A stretch of 64,000 bases of DNA, taken from NCBI GenBank assembly GCA_963971305.1, contig OZ020308.1:24085275-24149274 (forward strand), read 5' to 3'. This document shows, piece by piece, positions 42,972 through 54,452 of the stretch. The notes below the pieces were generated by a model. It was not told the DNA's origin and made no database searches. It saw only the letters and a list, made by a program, of their open reading frames with translations. This DNA is from Arcuatula senhousia. Its lineage: Eukaryota > Mollusca > Bivalvia > Mytilida > Mytilidae. The position numbers and the translations under genes are program-made. Every line of letters starts with the position of its first letter. The stretch's first letter is position 1.

Positions 42972-45381
42972 GGAATTAATATAATTTTATGTACTATGTA
43001 TTGATATAAAGCATTTTACTTGTGTCCTCAAAGGCTAGATAATGTCTTCTGCTTGTCCAAACGTCGTGCTATGATCAATTATGGTAATACCTCCAAGAAT
43101 AATGGGCACGGGGTCGGAATCTATAAAACTTATTGTACAACACCATTGGTATATATTGTCTAATATGATTTTGTATCTTATGTATTGTACAACGCCATTG
43201 AATATATATTTTGTATGTAGAAATAGGCGTTTAATCAAATATTAAAGTTTCAAGTTTATAGGTACATATTGAATTGTAAATCCACTACGTGATTTCTGTG
43301 AAAAAATATTGATTAGTAGTATCATTTGTAATAGATAATAATTTAAGATATAATAATCTGTGAATCACCTATTAACAGTTAAGGTTCTTCAAAATGAAAA
43401 TGGCTGCCATGCAATACAAAACTTTTAAAAATACACAGATTCAGCAAATGATGTTTTTTGTTCAAAACCTGTCTAATAAGCTTTAACTTCCCAATACCCA
43501 GATCAAGCCCAGAATGAGTCTTCATTTTATTTTATTTACATATACATGTAAGGTGCGTCTGATTACTATCCTACTTTTCTAACACACCCTTACAAATATT
43601 TAATATTTTATCTTTAAAAGACAGTTTTATATGTTATTATTTCTAGCTTGCTTTAGATAAGATTGTAAAACATTCATTTCAATATAATTTTAGCAAAATG
43701 CTTACTTCATCTAGGCTGTGTATTTTTTGAATGTTTTGTATTGACAATGCATGGCAGCCATTTTTCAGTTAAAACAACCTTAATAACTGTGTACCATGTT
43801 CATAAAACTCCATTGTCTGCTGATGGCATTGTGTTGTTATCTTATTCAGAAACACTTTGATACTTTAAATAGGAAAAACCAATGTTAAAGAAAATGGGAC
43901 CTCAGGTTCATATACATAAAACAATTTATGATATTCGGACAAAGGGGGAAAATTTAAAACAAGCACATTTTAAGTTTAATATGAAACTAAGAATATACTA
44001 AATAACAAGTAGTTTGGCTTTGATCCATGTTAGCAACGTGAGACACTGTTACAAATGTATGGTTACAAAACTAAACTACATGCATAATGAGATATCTTAT
44101 ATATTATATGAGATATCTTAAATGTTGAATAAATATGAAAACGGCGTGCCATATAATGTTGTCATTTATATATATATTATTTTGTGTAATATTATTATCA
44201 TGTTACATAATATTGAAATTCATAAAACCAGACTACTGATTTATGTATATGTCAATGTTTTAGCATAATTTTGAAATTTCCAAACTATGATTGTTTTTAT
44301 GTTGAGATATGCACGTCGGGATCGAATATAATTTAATTTTAAACCATTTTATCTGTGTCGCCGAATGCGATATAAGATTTAGGAATCGGGCCCTTCAGTA
44401 TGACTACCGGTCCACCCGTCGCGTTTTGGTAGTACTTAAAGTATATTCGCGATTTTTTAGTTTTTGGTTTGTTTGGTTTATTTCAATGAGAGTAGACATA
44501 ATGCCGAGTTTGGGCATTGAAAACGATATATTAAGAAAGATATTTGTAATTTTATTCAAATAGGCGCGGCCATGTTGAAAGCTCAATTGGAGATGTAATG
44601 TCACATCCATTAACCAATGGACGATATTTGTAACATAGGACCGATATTGTCGATCATAATATAAAAGAAGTTGGAATATGAATAATTTGGCATTGATAGA
44701 TTTTTTAATTCCCGCGTTTTTTATCCAAATAACAATAAATAGTTTACTTAAACCTTTTTAAATATGTTTTAAAATATTTATTTATAATTCCAAATAGTAA
44801 ATGGGTGTACGGGATTGGCAACTGTAAACCGACGTAAACTTTTTAAAGGGCACCTTGTGGTGTAAAATGAAAATTCAAAATTGTATATGTTTTTTTCTAT
44901 TTGAATGATTTTCTCTCTCTTGAGGTGCATATTGTATTGTAAGTACACTATGTAATTTATGTGTGAAAAAAAATGATGATTAGTATTTGTAATAGATAAT
45001 ATTTATTAATCTGTGATTCACCTATTAATAATTCATAACTGTAGTATACTATGTTCGTAAAATGTCATTATCTGCTGATGACATTGTGTTGTTATCTGAA
45101 TCAGCATACATGTTTGTACTTGAAACAGATTACATCAAAATTGAAGTAAATCGGACCCCAAATTCATATAAATAAAACAAAGGATTTGATATTCGACCAA
45201 AGACGTATAATGTTAAAAACTCTTTTTAAGTTTGATATGAAAGACTATTTACGAATATAAAAATGAATACAAGAAGTTTTGATATGATATTTTATTGAAA
45301 CAATCTAGACCTTTCACGGTTGCTGTAAGTTGAACTTTTGTTAATAAAAGCCGGTAAAGTTTTTTTTTTCAGTAAAACTTT

Positions 45382-46083
45382 TGAGCCATTGCCATCACTT
45401 GGCGTCCGTCGCCGTCGCCGTCGTCTGTCGTCTGTAGTCCGTTAACAATTTTTCTAAAATTTTCTCCTCTGAAACTACTGAACATAATTTAATAAAACTT
45501 GGTATACTTCATTCTTAGGGTATCCTGTATCAAATTGTTGTTTCGGTAATTGATCCGTCAACAAACATGGCCACCGTTGCTAAAAATAGACCAAGGAGTC
45601 AGACTACTGTGTTTGGCCTGTAAATCAAAAAATATAAGAGATAGAGAACATCTGATGTCATTTTCCTTCTTCAGCATCAAACGCTTTACAAATGTTTCAA
45701 TTAAGGCTAAGCTGTCAGTTGATTCCATATAGGGCACTTTAAAGGTCACAAATAGCGTTTTTCATGTTTTAGCTCTTATAGAATGAATTTTTTTGCAGAT
45801 AGAGGACAGTTGTTGCTTGCTTTAACCTTCAGCATATTAAGCTCTTCAAAAGTCTTTAATGGGTCTAATTTGTTAGATGACCCCTTATTGGGGTTATGGC
45901 CTTTTTTAAGGTAGAAATAGCGTTTTCATGTTTTTGCCCAAAAGAATGAAAACAATTGCAGACAGAGAAAAGCTGTTGCTTTCTTAAACCCTCAGTTTAT
46001 CAAGCTCTAAAATGTCTGATGACCTTTTATAAAGATCCTTATGGCTTAAGGGCCAGGTGAGCGATTCAGGCCATTGTTGTTAG
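45382..46083. mobile_element. TTTTAGCTCACC family element, copy F, eroded ends
   Basis: The left hairpin is lost; it starts at GAGCCATTGCCATCACTTGG, then CGTCCGTCGCCGTCGCCGTC. It contains four decayed 158-bp units and ends GGCCAGGTGAGCGATTCAGG without the last hairpin arm. Confidence 0.7.
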
Positions 46084-48111
46084 ATTACTATCTTTTTGTG
46101 GGTCGGCCACATAATGTGAACAATCACTTTTGTGTGAACAACGTTGAGCTAAGGAACACGTCAATTGATCTCATGTTTTTAGCAAAAATGCCCCTCCCCG
46201 ATTCAAATATACTGGTTTGGAGCGAAGTCTTAGAAGTGCTTGAATAGTTTAAAACTTTGCCAAACAGATTTAAAATGTTTTAACAATTTGACGATTGCAA
46301 GTCAATTTAAACAGTTTTTCCATGGCGAGGCCAACCCGGCAGTTTTAAACCTGTAGTGTACAATTAAAAGATTTCTTGGGTGCGTACATGCGGAAAATAG
46401 TTTCTAAAAGTGACTATTGAACGAGGGTATTATAACAACACTTCTTAAGACAAAAGAATATGCACTTTTTGCAGAAATGTGAAAGAACAAAATTACAATC
46501 TATATATAATTCTATGTTAATTTTTGTTAATAAGTCAGAATGCATATTCCCGATCCCATGCAGTTTGGCAAGGTAGATAGAGTCTGGTTTGTTTCGTCGT
46601 ACGTACGTATTACTAAAGTTTTGCTTCATGTCTATATCATAGTAAACGAATGAAATTGGGTCACTGGGTACATCTTGGATATTAACCAACATCCGTTCTA
46701 ATATAACATGTAGGTAATCTATACCTTAATATATTACCGCATAAATGACTCGGGTTAAAAAATTACAAATACCAAAATGCGGGTATTAACGGTTAATATG
46801 GATATGCTATACATATATATCGAAATTTCAAGGAGTAACCTCTCATCAGTAGCATTTAAATCAAACATTGGAAGGTCAAATTTCAAAACTGTTGAAAACG
46901 ATAAGGACTCAAAACCAAAACGTTCGAACAAGGAAGCCAAATCCAGCACCGAGGATATCGACCATGTGCATTACAATGTTTTAAACAATTTTGAATTAAA
47001 AAATCGGAAGTTTTAGTTAAGGTCCATATGCTGCAAGCATTGGGTCAATGGGTTAATCTTGGATACAAACCAACAGTTACATCCGCGCCAAGATTATTTC
47101 ACCTATAAGTACATTTCACGCATTGATGACTGCATGCAAGCGGTACCAAAATTAGACCACCTTGACATACCTTTTAACCAATTGGATATGAGTATAATTT
47201 TTAAAAAACAATTAATACCTTTTAACGTTTTGGCTGTCGTGTGCGACTTCTCCATTTCTTTATATATATTTTTAATTGATATAATGCCAAAATACGTGTT
47301 TTTGGTATTTTTTATGACTTTCATTTTATATCAGAGAATAGTGTTTTACAATTTAAGGAATGTTTTAATGACTTGTTTGTTTTTTAATTAAATATGTTAT
47401 GATCTGCTGCTGATGTCAAAGCTTGATTGTCTGTCAATAAAATATTTGAATTTGGATTTTAGTCTTTTAGCTTAATATTATTGGTAAACGGATAAAAACT
47501 TTAAAGAAGTTAACATTCAAAAAGTAACAAAATAAGAATTCCTTGGTCCCCCGCCAAGTGGCAAAAATTCTAAATCTGTCCGTTAAAGGTTAGCGAGGAC
47601 ACTTGTCATATGACAAAAAATGCAAAACACAAGTGAAAATGTCTTTATTAATATCAAACGTTTGTTAAAAAGTTACATTTAATAAGACTTGATTAAAAAA
47701 AATTAAAACAAATTTATCAACCATTCCTTAATAAATATAATTTTTGAATAAAACTAGGGAGATGGTTCACTTGAAAATTGACCCCAAAATTACAAAGGCT
47801 TGTAATGTAAACAGAAATATAAGCCGGTGACCCCCTGTTTTCATTGTTTCATTTAGAAATATATTGTATTATATAAATTCTTTTTTAATTTAAATTCGTA
47901 GAATTTTTCTGGCTCATTATTTTGCCGTTACTATATCAATAGAAGTTTGGAAAAAATTTGAGCCTATTTTTTGAGAAAACAAGGCTGGAAAGGAGGTCCA
48001 ATATTTTACACAAGAAAAAGGATATACCTAATATCAGTATATAAAAACAGGACTTTTTAATTATTTTTGGAGTCAGCAGGTGACCTCGCTAACCTTAAAA
48101 AGATTAATATA

Positions 48112-48112
<1 letters not shown>
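46084..48112. other. Unassigned sequence
   Basis: Short frames at 46414-46692 (minus), 46777-47016 and 47059-47391 (plus) have no recognisable domains and lie in AT-rich DNA; the last looks membrane-like only because of composition. A GCTAAGGAACACGTCAATTG segment at about 46150 resembles those at 19920 and 22140. Confidence 0.3.
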
Positions 48113-48148
<36 letters not shown>

Positions 48149-48400
48149 GGTCTTAAACGCTCTTTATCGACGCACCTTGGCCATGTAGGGCGGTCAGTTT
48201 TGATGGTGGAGGAAACCGGAATACCCGGAGGAAACCACCGACCTTGGTCAAGTAACTGGCAAACGTAATCACATACAGTTGGAGAAGTCCCATTTTTGTT
48301 AAATACAAACGGGACTCGAACACCAGCTGAGAGGTGTTCGGCTAGTGATCAATAGTGTGGTATTTAAACCAACGCCTTAGACCACTCGGCCACCCAGGCG
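48113..48400 (-). mobile_element. tRNA-derived SINE with CA tail
   Basis: Read on the minus strand from 48400: GCCTGGGTGGCCGAGTGGTC (A box TGGCCGAGTGG, as in Ser/Leu tRNAs), then at about 48312-48325 GGTGTTCGAGTCCC (B box). The body has GGTGGTTTCCTCCGGGTATT and CCGGTTTCCTCC, a conserved central domain I recognise from invertebrate SINEs. It ends in a CA microsatellite (48113-48147). Pol III transcription from the internal boxes is the expected mode. Confidence 0.8.
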
Positions 48401-49095
48401 ACAGACCTGAAAACGCGTCCCACCATATGAGAACCCTATCTAAAGTTGCATTCCAAATATCAAAAGTCTACGAATAGTTATAGATGACAAATTTGTTACG
48501 AATTCAAGTTTGACCCTTAAAAAATTCGAAATGCGCTTGTTGAACAGGAAGAAGGAGAGCAACAGACCTTGAAACGCATCCTACCATATGGGACCTTTAC
48601 CTTAAGCTGCATACCAATTATGAAAAGCCTAAGAATTGTAATAGCTGAGAAATCTGTTACGAATTTTTTTCCATTTTTGACCATTTAAAAAATTTGTCAG
48701 CTTGTTAAACAGGAAGTTAATAAAGGTAATAACAAAATTACCGAACTTGGAGAATCACTCTCAAATGTCCATAACACAAGACAAAAAAAGGAAGACACAC
48801 CGAAAAAATTGAAGATCGCAATGGTCCTGACTTGTTACAGGCATTTGAAAATAAATGGTGGGTTAAACCAGGTTTTAATGCGCCAAACCTCCCCCTTCCA
48901 TCGCAATCTTTGGGTCCGGTAGTTACACAAAACGCAACAGGTGTATATGGACATATTAGGGATGCTAAGGTGATCATCTCAGTAAATAAGAGACAGACCA
49001 GAAATTGCATCTCACCATATGGTATCCCTACTTAAAGCTGCATACCAAATATTGAAGCCCAAGATTAATAATAGCTGAGAAATCTATTACGAAAA
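48400..49095. repeat. Three diverged tandem units plus an AATAAAGGTAATAAC insert
   Basis: Units at about 48402, 48562 and 48990 share ACAGACC..GAAA, CACCATATG, AAGCTGCATACCAA, and GAGAAATCTGTTACGAA. Between the second and third lies 48718-48980, a copy of the AATAAAGGTAATAACAAAAT family. Confidence 0.65.
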
Positions 49096-49325
49096 AAAAT
49101 GTGTGACGGACGTACGCACATCGGTGTTATATTGCCATTTTTCCCCCTGGAAAAACTGGATCGATCTAGTTTTTCCCCCTGGGGGAAAAACTGGATCATT
49201 GCCATTTTTCCCCCTAGGAAAAATGACAATACGTATATATATTGTAGACTTTCCCCCATGCCAGTTTTTCCCCAAGCAGACAGCTAGTGACACCAGGGTA
49301 GGACATCAACAGATATTATTCAGTT

Positions 49326-49604
49326 AGGCACGGACCATTTGATTTTCTGGGGGACCTGGGATTTTTTTGAAAAAAATTTCCCGGCCCTGATTTTTGTAAA
49401 AAAAAATAATCTGGCCAGCACCTAGGTTAAAAAAATAATCTGGTTTCAATCTTGCCAATTAAAAAAAAAATATTCTTGCCAACAAAATTTCCTTGCTTAA
49501 TATGTGTGTGAAAAAAATAATCTGGCCTGCAAAGCGGGCGAAAAAAATTTCCCGGCTCAAGGTAAAATCCCAGGCCCCCCAGAAAATCAAATGGTCCGTG
49601 CCTT
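49326..49604. mobile_element. MITE with AGGCACGGACCATTTG ends
   Basis: AGGCACGGACCATTTGATT, TTCTGGGGG..CCTGGGAT at 49326-49365 is inverted at 49566-49604. The 200-bp interior has three TAATCTGGCC motifs. The flanks are TT on the left and AA on the right, too little for a target duplication call. Confidence 0.75.
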
Positions 49605-49643
49605 AACAGTTACACTAAATAAAATTAAATATTCACACGAAGT

Positions 49644-49705
49644 ATCAAAATGGCATATAAACATGTATTGCATATTATGCAATACATGTTTATATGCCAT
49701 TTGAT
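49644..49705. repeat. Near-perfect 29-base-arm hairpin
   Basis: ATGGCATATAAACATGTATT, GCAT, a short ATT loop, then ATGC, AATACATGTTTATATGCCAT. One base differs in arm length. It is immediately right of the MITE and left of the LINE 3' end. Confidence 0.75.
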
Positions 49706-49824
49706 ATAAACATGTATTTAATATACCTCAAAGTCTTTGATTCTATTTTTTCATAAAGACTTTAGAGTATTACAATCTCAGGCGTTTGGGTCCAGTATTT
49801 CATTCTATTATGAATAACGTGTAT

Positions 49825-52800
49825 ACAAATACAAATACAAATACAAATTTTATTAGCCAATTATGGGCCCACAAGGGGCATTTACAAATACAAACATATA
49901 TGATCAGTGTACTCACATATTATATGGAGTGACTATAAATAAAAATAGGAGTCAGTTCACATTCATGAGAATTAACAATGAAAATATTAAAAATTAAGTC
50001 ACATTACAATTTAGCAGGAAGGAGCCCAAGTCATTCAGAGTTCTTATATCTTCATTATTGAAGCACCAGTAGAATTTATTAAAGTTTGATAACTGGGTGA
50101 AGTTAATATTATATTTTTGAATACTTTCAAATAAATTATTTCTGAGATCAGAAAACGTAGGACAAGAGGTAAAGAAATGGAGTTCATTTTCAATTTCATT
50201 TAAATTACATTTTTGACAAATTCTTTCTTCTTTTTTTGTTAAGGGTTTAGTATATCGTCCAGTCTCAATGAATAATTTATGGTTGCTGGTTCTGAATCTT
50301 GCTATGCATTTTCTTAACTCAGGTCTTTCTATAAGGTTAAGGTATTTTTCAGTTCCAAAATTGGTTTTAATTGAAAGATATGTTCTAAGTTTACCATCTT
50401 CTTTAATAAGATTGTCACGAGTTTTGTACCAGTTATCAATATATATATGTTTCATCTGGTTTTTAATTGAATGTTTAAAATAATGTTTATTTAGATGACT
50501 TGGACCCCTCTCCAAATCAATATTTAAGATTTTTAGTAAATGTGAAAGTGATGAGTACCAGGTGTCTGCACCATTATGATGTAAATCCTTCAAATCAGAG
50601 TAGGCATCTTTTAAAAGATCCGATGGACATGTAACAATTCGGTGCCAATAATTTAACACTGCCTTAAAATGTGTAAATGCCATAGGAATTCTGCCAAATT
50701 CAGACATAATAGCAAAGTTTGAGGATTTTTTGTTAACAAACGAAAGGTATTTTAGAAAGTGTAGTTCTAACTTAACAGAGGGGAAGACACCTGGCAATCT
50801 TCTAAAATTACATAGACTATCTGATTTCATACTTTTTGGAAGAAAACAACCCCATATTTCAGATCCATAATCTAAAATGGATCTAATGGTGTGGTCAAAA
50901 ACATGTATAGCAGACTTTATACTAGGACCAAGGGAGAACAGATCAGACTTAAGTTTGTACAATCCTTTCATTGCTTTTCTGTACAGGTCATGTTTGGTTT
51001 CATTGAAAGAGCCACAGGCAGAGAAGATTATGCCAAGATACTTGTATTTAGTAACATTATCAAGCTCTTTACCAAGAAAGAAGAATTTATTTTTTAGTAA
51101 TTTACCTGTTTTATTGAAAATCACAATTTTGGTTTTATTAATATTTAGATCTATACACCAATCTTTACTAAATTTTCCTAACTTATCAAGTTTACTTTGA
51201 AGGCCAGATGCAGAGGTTGAAAGCAAAACAATATCATCTGCATATAGCAAGCAATCTATTCTGCGGTTATTAAGAAAAATTGGGTCAGAAGAGTCTTCAA
51301 GATACTTGGGAAGATCATTTATGAAGAGCTTAAACAGATTAGGACTCAACACATCTCCTTGTCTAACTCCAATATTAGAGTAGAAATTTTCAGAAAGGGA
51401 ATCACCATGTCTCACAGCTAGGATAGACTTACTGTACATATTCTGAAGAATTTTATAAAATAGACCCCCAATACCACTTTTGAGCATTTTTAAGTAAATT
51501 GCTTCATGTAAAACTGTATCAAAGGCCTTTTTGAAGTCTACAAAACAGGCAAACAGTTTGTTTTTATGAGCCAACTGCTTATCTATAATAGCTTTTAGTA
51601 CAAACATGTGGTCAGCAGGCCTTGCCTTTTTTGTGAAACCAATTTGGAATGGGGAAATTACATCATTTTCAACAAAATATTGATCAAGTCTTTTATTAAA
51701 TATAGAGTTGAATAGCTTGCCTAGACAACCAGTGATGGCTATACCCCTGTAATTTTCAGGTTTACTTCTATCACCAGATTTAAAAATTGGTGTGAGGTAT
51801 CCAGCCGACCAGTTATTAGGATAATAACCAGATAACAAAATGGCATTAAAGAGCTTTTTTAAACTTGGTAAAAGATAAGTTTGGGTTGCTTTCAGTATAT
51901 TATTGTTGATAAGTTGAAGCCCTCCTGATTTGTTATTTTTCAGGTCTTTAATAGCATCTAATATCTCTTTATCAGAAATAGAGAAATCAAGGTTAGTGAA
52001 TAATGATGAATTGGATTCCATTCTTATTAAATGGTCTTTAATTTGTTTGATCCTTTCACTAAATTTGTCATTAGGTTTATTAAGATTTTCAAAGTGGGAC
52101 TTAAATTCAGATAAATCAATAGGAATCTCATCTTCCTTTTTGTCCTTTAAGGAGTTTATGAGGGACCAATATGCCTTTGGGTTGTTACTCTCAAGTGAGT
52201 CTAATTGTTTTATGAGATCTTTTGTATAATTTTTTGCTTTAAATTTTTTAGTTTTGTTATATATTCGAAAAATTTTGTAAAAGCTATTTCTAACATTTTT
52301 ATCATAAGGTGATTTTGACATTTGTCTAGCTCTGAAAGTGACTTGTGACCTTAAGTCTTTAAGATCAGAGTCAAACCAAAGTTTATGCTTTACCAATTTC
52401 TTTTTATTCTTAGCATTGGGCTTTTTTAGGCATTTGTCGCAAACATCAGTAACAATGTTCTCAAATTCTGTACAGGCATAATTTATCTCATCCTCTCTTA
52501 AAAAGTCAATTGATTTATTGACAAAGTTTTGAAGTTTTTCAGAATATTCTGGACATTGAAATTCAGATTGAAGTCTTATCGCAGAGGAATCATCCCACTT
52601 ATACTGACTTGGAATATTCTTATTTTTGATTGAGATTGATTTAGTAGCTTTTGCATAAATTTTCCAAGAAAGCTTGCAATGAGCATCAGATAGACCTGGG
52701 ATGAAATCTGAGACTTTAAAAAAGGGAATCTGATTTATAAGTGGTTCTGTGACCATGACATAATCTACAGTACTGCAGCCATTAGGGGTGTAGCAGGTAA

Positions 52801-52869
52801 AATTGCCAAAAGTATCACCAGTTAACCTGCCGTTTATATACAAATTTTCATCCGTCTCTATACTATTTG
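49825..52869 (-). mobile_element. APE-type LINE, 5'-truncated, ATTTGT tail
   Basis: On the minus strand the element begins within the endonuclease domain at about 52869, carries one long ORF, a 3' UTR of about 150 bases containing GCCCCTTGTGGGCCCATAA, and ends in about four ATTTGT repeats (49825-49847). The 62.3-kb fragment has the analogous 3' UTR (CCCCTTGAGGGTCCATAA) and tail. Its 5' end is a 38-base palindrome described separately. Confidence 0.85.
49994..52843 (-). CDS. LINE ORF2: endonuclease C-terminus, reverse transcriptase, CCHC motif
   Basis: 949 codons counted from a TTG at 52843; the frame is open further upstream to the truncation at about 52869, so no true start exists. Residues 1-60 are the end of an AP endonuclease (GRLTGDTFGNFTCY, VDYVMV, SDAHCKLSW). 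330-640 is reverse transcriptase: LTPIFKSGDRSKPENYRGIA, FACFVDFKKAFD, VRQGDVLSPNLFKLF, YADD at 534-537 and KYLGI. 700-850 is the linker with EFGRIPMAF. C876, C879, H889 and C894 form a C-x2-C-x9-H-x4-C motif. The frame has no internal stop over 2.85 kb, so insertion is recent, though the copy cannot be autonomous. CR1/Jockey-group affiliation is likely but not proven. Confidence 0.9.
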   Translation of the reverse strand: MYINGRLTGDTFGNFTCYTPNGCSTVDYVMVTEPLINQIPFFKVSDFIPGLSDAHCKLSWKIYAKATKSISIKNKNIPSQYKWDDSSAIRLQSEFQCPEYSEKLQNFVNKSIDFLREDEINYACTEFENIVTDVCDKCLKKPNAKNKKKLVKHKLWFDSDLKDLRSQVTFRARQMSKSPYDKNVRNSFYKIFRIYNKTKKFKAKNYTKDLIKQLDSLESNNPKAYWSLINSLKDKKEDEIPIDLSEFKSHFENLNKPNDKFSERIKQIKDHLIRMESNSSLFTNLDFSISDKEILDAIKDLKNNKSGGLQLINNNILKATQTYLLPSLKKLFNAILLSGYYPNNWSAGYLTPIFKSGDRSKPENYRGIAITGCLGKLFNSIFNKRLDQYFVENDVISPFQIGFTKKARPADHMFVLKAIIDKQLAHKNKLFACFVDFKKAFDTVLHEAIYLKMLKSGIGGLFYKILQNMYSKSILAVRHGDSLSENFYSNIGVRQGDVLSPNLFKLFINDLPKYLEDSSDPIFLNNRRIDCLLYADDIVLLSTSASGLQSKLDKLGKFSKDWCIDLNINKTKIVIFNKTGKLLKNKFFFLGKELDNVTKYKYLGIIFSACGSFNETKHDLYRKAMKGLYKLKSDLFSLGPSIKSAIHVFDHTIRSILDYGSEIWGCFLPKSMKSDSLCNFRRLPGVFPSVKLELHFLKYLSFVNKKSSNFAIMSEFGRIPMAFTHFKAVLNYWHRIVTCPSDLLKDAYSDLKDLHHNGADTWYSSLSHLLKILNIDLERGPSHLNKHYFKHSIKNQMKHIYIDNWYKTRDNLIKEDGKLRTYLSIKTNFGTEKYLNLIERPELRKCIARFRTSNHKLFIETGRYTKPLTKKEERICQKCNLNEIENELHFFTSCPTFSDLRNNLFESIQKYNINFTQLSNFNKFYWCFNNEDIRTLNDLGSFLLNCNVT

Positions 52870-52909
52870 GAAATAGTATAGAGACGAGATGAAAATTTTT
52901 ATATACACA
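52831..52909. repeat. Snap-back palindrome at the LINE 5' junction
   Basis: GTCTCTATACTATTT and AAATAGTATAGAGAC are separated by GG at 52869-52870. With one bulge the arms extend outwards through TTTCATC and TATATAC to about 38 bases. The left arm is LINE coding sequence; the right arm is its inverted copy. Confidence 0.8.
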
Positions 52910-52999
52910 TTATTTTTAAGATATGAGAAAGACATTGCCTTAAAAGCTCGCGTAGATACAAAAATATAATCTATTCCAGTGATAATTTCGAATAATGCC

Positions 53000-54452
53000 T
53001 GGGACGAGATAATTTGGGACGATGTATTACTATTTCCCGCAATTTTTAAGCACGCGCAGACATTTTCGAAAACTTCCGAAAATCGAATGTTTCCAGTGAG
53101 AACGATTTTTCTTCCATAGTATTTTGAGTCTCGTGCAATTTGGCATTCTTTCTACAATAAAGAGCTCGCTACGCTCGCATATAATAAAATAAAATCCTGG
53201 ACCCAAACGCCTGTGATTACAATGACAATTTTTGTAACTTGCACTGATCTTCATGTATAGTGTCATAGACCTGAGAAAATTATATCGAAGAGAATCGAAT
53301 CATCCTATTTAACATACGAAATTGCTGAAAATAACAGTGTCGTTCTTGTGAAGATCTAGGATCCTCTCGATTAAACTTTGGTGTTTCTACAGTATATTCA
53401 AATAATATGAGAAAGACATTGCCTTAGAAGCTCGCGTAGATAATCATTGAAAATTTCGAATAATGCCTGGGACGAGATAATTTGGGACGATGTATTACTA
53501 TTTCCCGCAATTTTTTTAGCACACCCAGATATTTTCGAAAACTTCCGAAAATCGAATGTTTCCGGTGAGAACGATTTTTCTTCCATAGTATTTTGAGTCT
53601 CGTGCAATTTGGCATACTTTCTATATTAGAGAGCTCGCTACGCTCGCATATAAAAGTATCTTTAGATACCTGAATTTCTTGTTCATTGTTTAATATCATT
53701 TTCGAAGTGTTTTATTTAATATGATAATGGCTCTGCCCTAAAAGCTCGCGAAGATACAAAATCAATATAATAGGTGCAACCAAAACTAGGTTTAAACTTC
53801 ATTGGATCTTGAAAAAATGTCAAAATACCCTCGGCTGGATCAATAGCTAAGAGGGTCCACTTTTAGATAAAAATTGAATAATTTATTTGAAAAAAAAATG
53901 TATTATCCGTAAAAACGCAAAAATATGGTTTGCGGCCGGGACAACATCATCCATAACTTAATCGAACCTTCAGTCACATCATATCATTCGACAAGCAGAC
54001 GACATCAAAATGTCACCGCTCTTCTGCCAGGTTTTGTTATATTTTTTGCATACCCGTATCTATAATTGCCAAGTACTGTCTGCAAAAAATTGATTTAGAA
54101 ACCTGGTGGAAAAAGACGACGTATCCAAATGATCATTTAACTTTGTCAGTTTGAGGGACCACATAGGATAAGGATGGATTAGGATTTTATTTTCAGATCA
54201 GGTACGGGACCAAATTATCATATATATGTAGAAAAACAGTTGCTGATCACTTTATTTTAATGAATCTGTGTTATGAAAAGTTCCGAAAATTGATTGACAG
54301 AACTCCTACCATTTTTCTGCGCATGACTTTATATGCACTATGGGTAAAAGGTCACGAATTCTCGCGAGGGAAAGCCATATTTCTGTAAAAAACAAAACTA
54401 GTGTTCGTTCGTTAGATAGTTATTATTTATTGAGAAAGTTATTGTCATTAAC
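53000..54452. repeat. Copies of the GAGCTCGCTACGCTCGCAT module
   Basis: 53000-53185 and 53455-53652 are direct copies: ATTTCGAATAATGCCTGGGA, CGAGATAATTTGGGACGATG, TTTTCGAAAACTTCCGAAAA, TTTTGAGTCTCGTGCAATTT, ending GAGCTCGCTACGCTCGCATA. The same module makes up part of the palindrome at 54453-56134. Their minus-strand frames (53030-53699) are repeat by-products. 53750-54450 has no assignable feature. Confidence 0.7.

Larger units (their letters stand above)
41150..45300. repeat. Decayed tandem duplication (blocks X and Y)
   Basis: Block X (ATCCATGTTAGCAA, GAGACACTGT, AACTAAACTA, ATATGTCAAT) occurs at 41150-41390 and 44020-44310. Block Y (TTGTAATAGATAAT, AATCTGTGAATCACCTATTA, GTCTGCTGATGGCATTGTG) occurs at 43255-43970 and 44925-45290. 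The order is X, element, Y, X, Y, element, so a segment of several hundred bases to over 1 kb was duplicated in tandem and then diverged. In block Y the plus strand reads LSADDIVLLS (45066-45095), resembling an RT catalytic motif. Confidence 0.6.

Noticed and set aside
47059..47391. 110-codon frame with hydrophobic C-terminus
   Set aside because: AT-rich composition explains the hydrophobic residues; no homologous domain or splice context.
48310..48400. A functional tRNA-Ser or tRNA-Leu gene on the minus strand
   Set aside because: Only the A and B boxes are kept; the acceptor and anticodon stems do not pair, and a SINE body with microsatellite tail follows.
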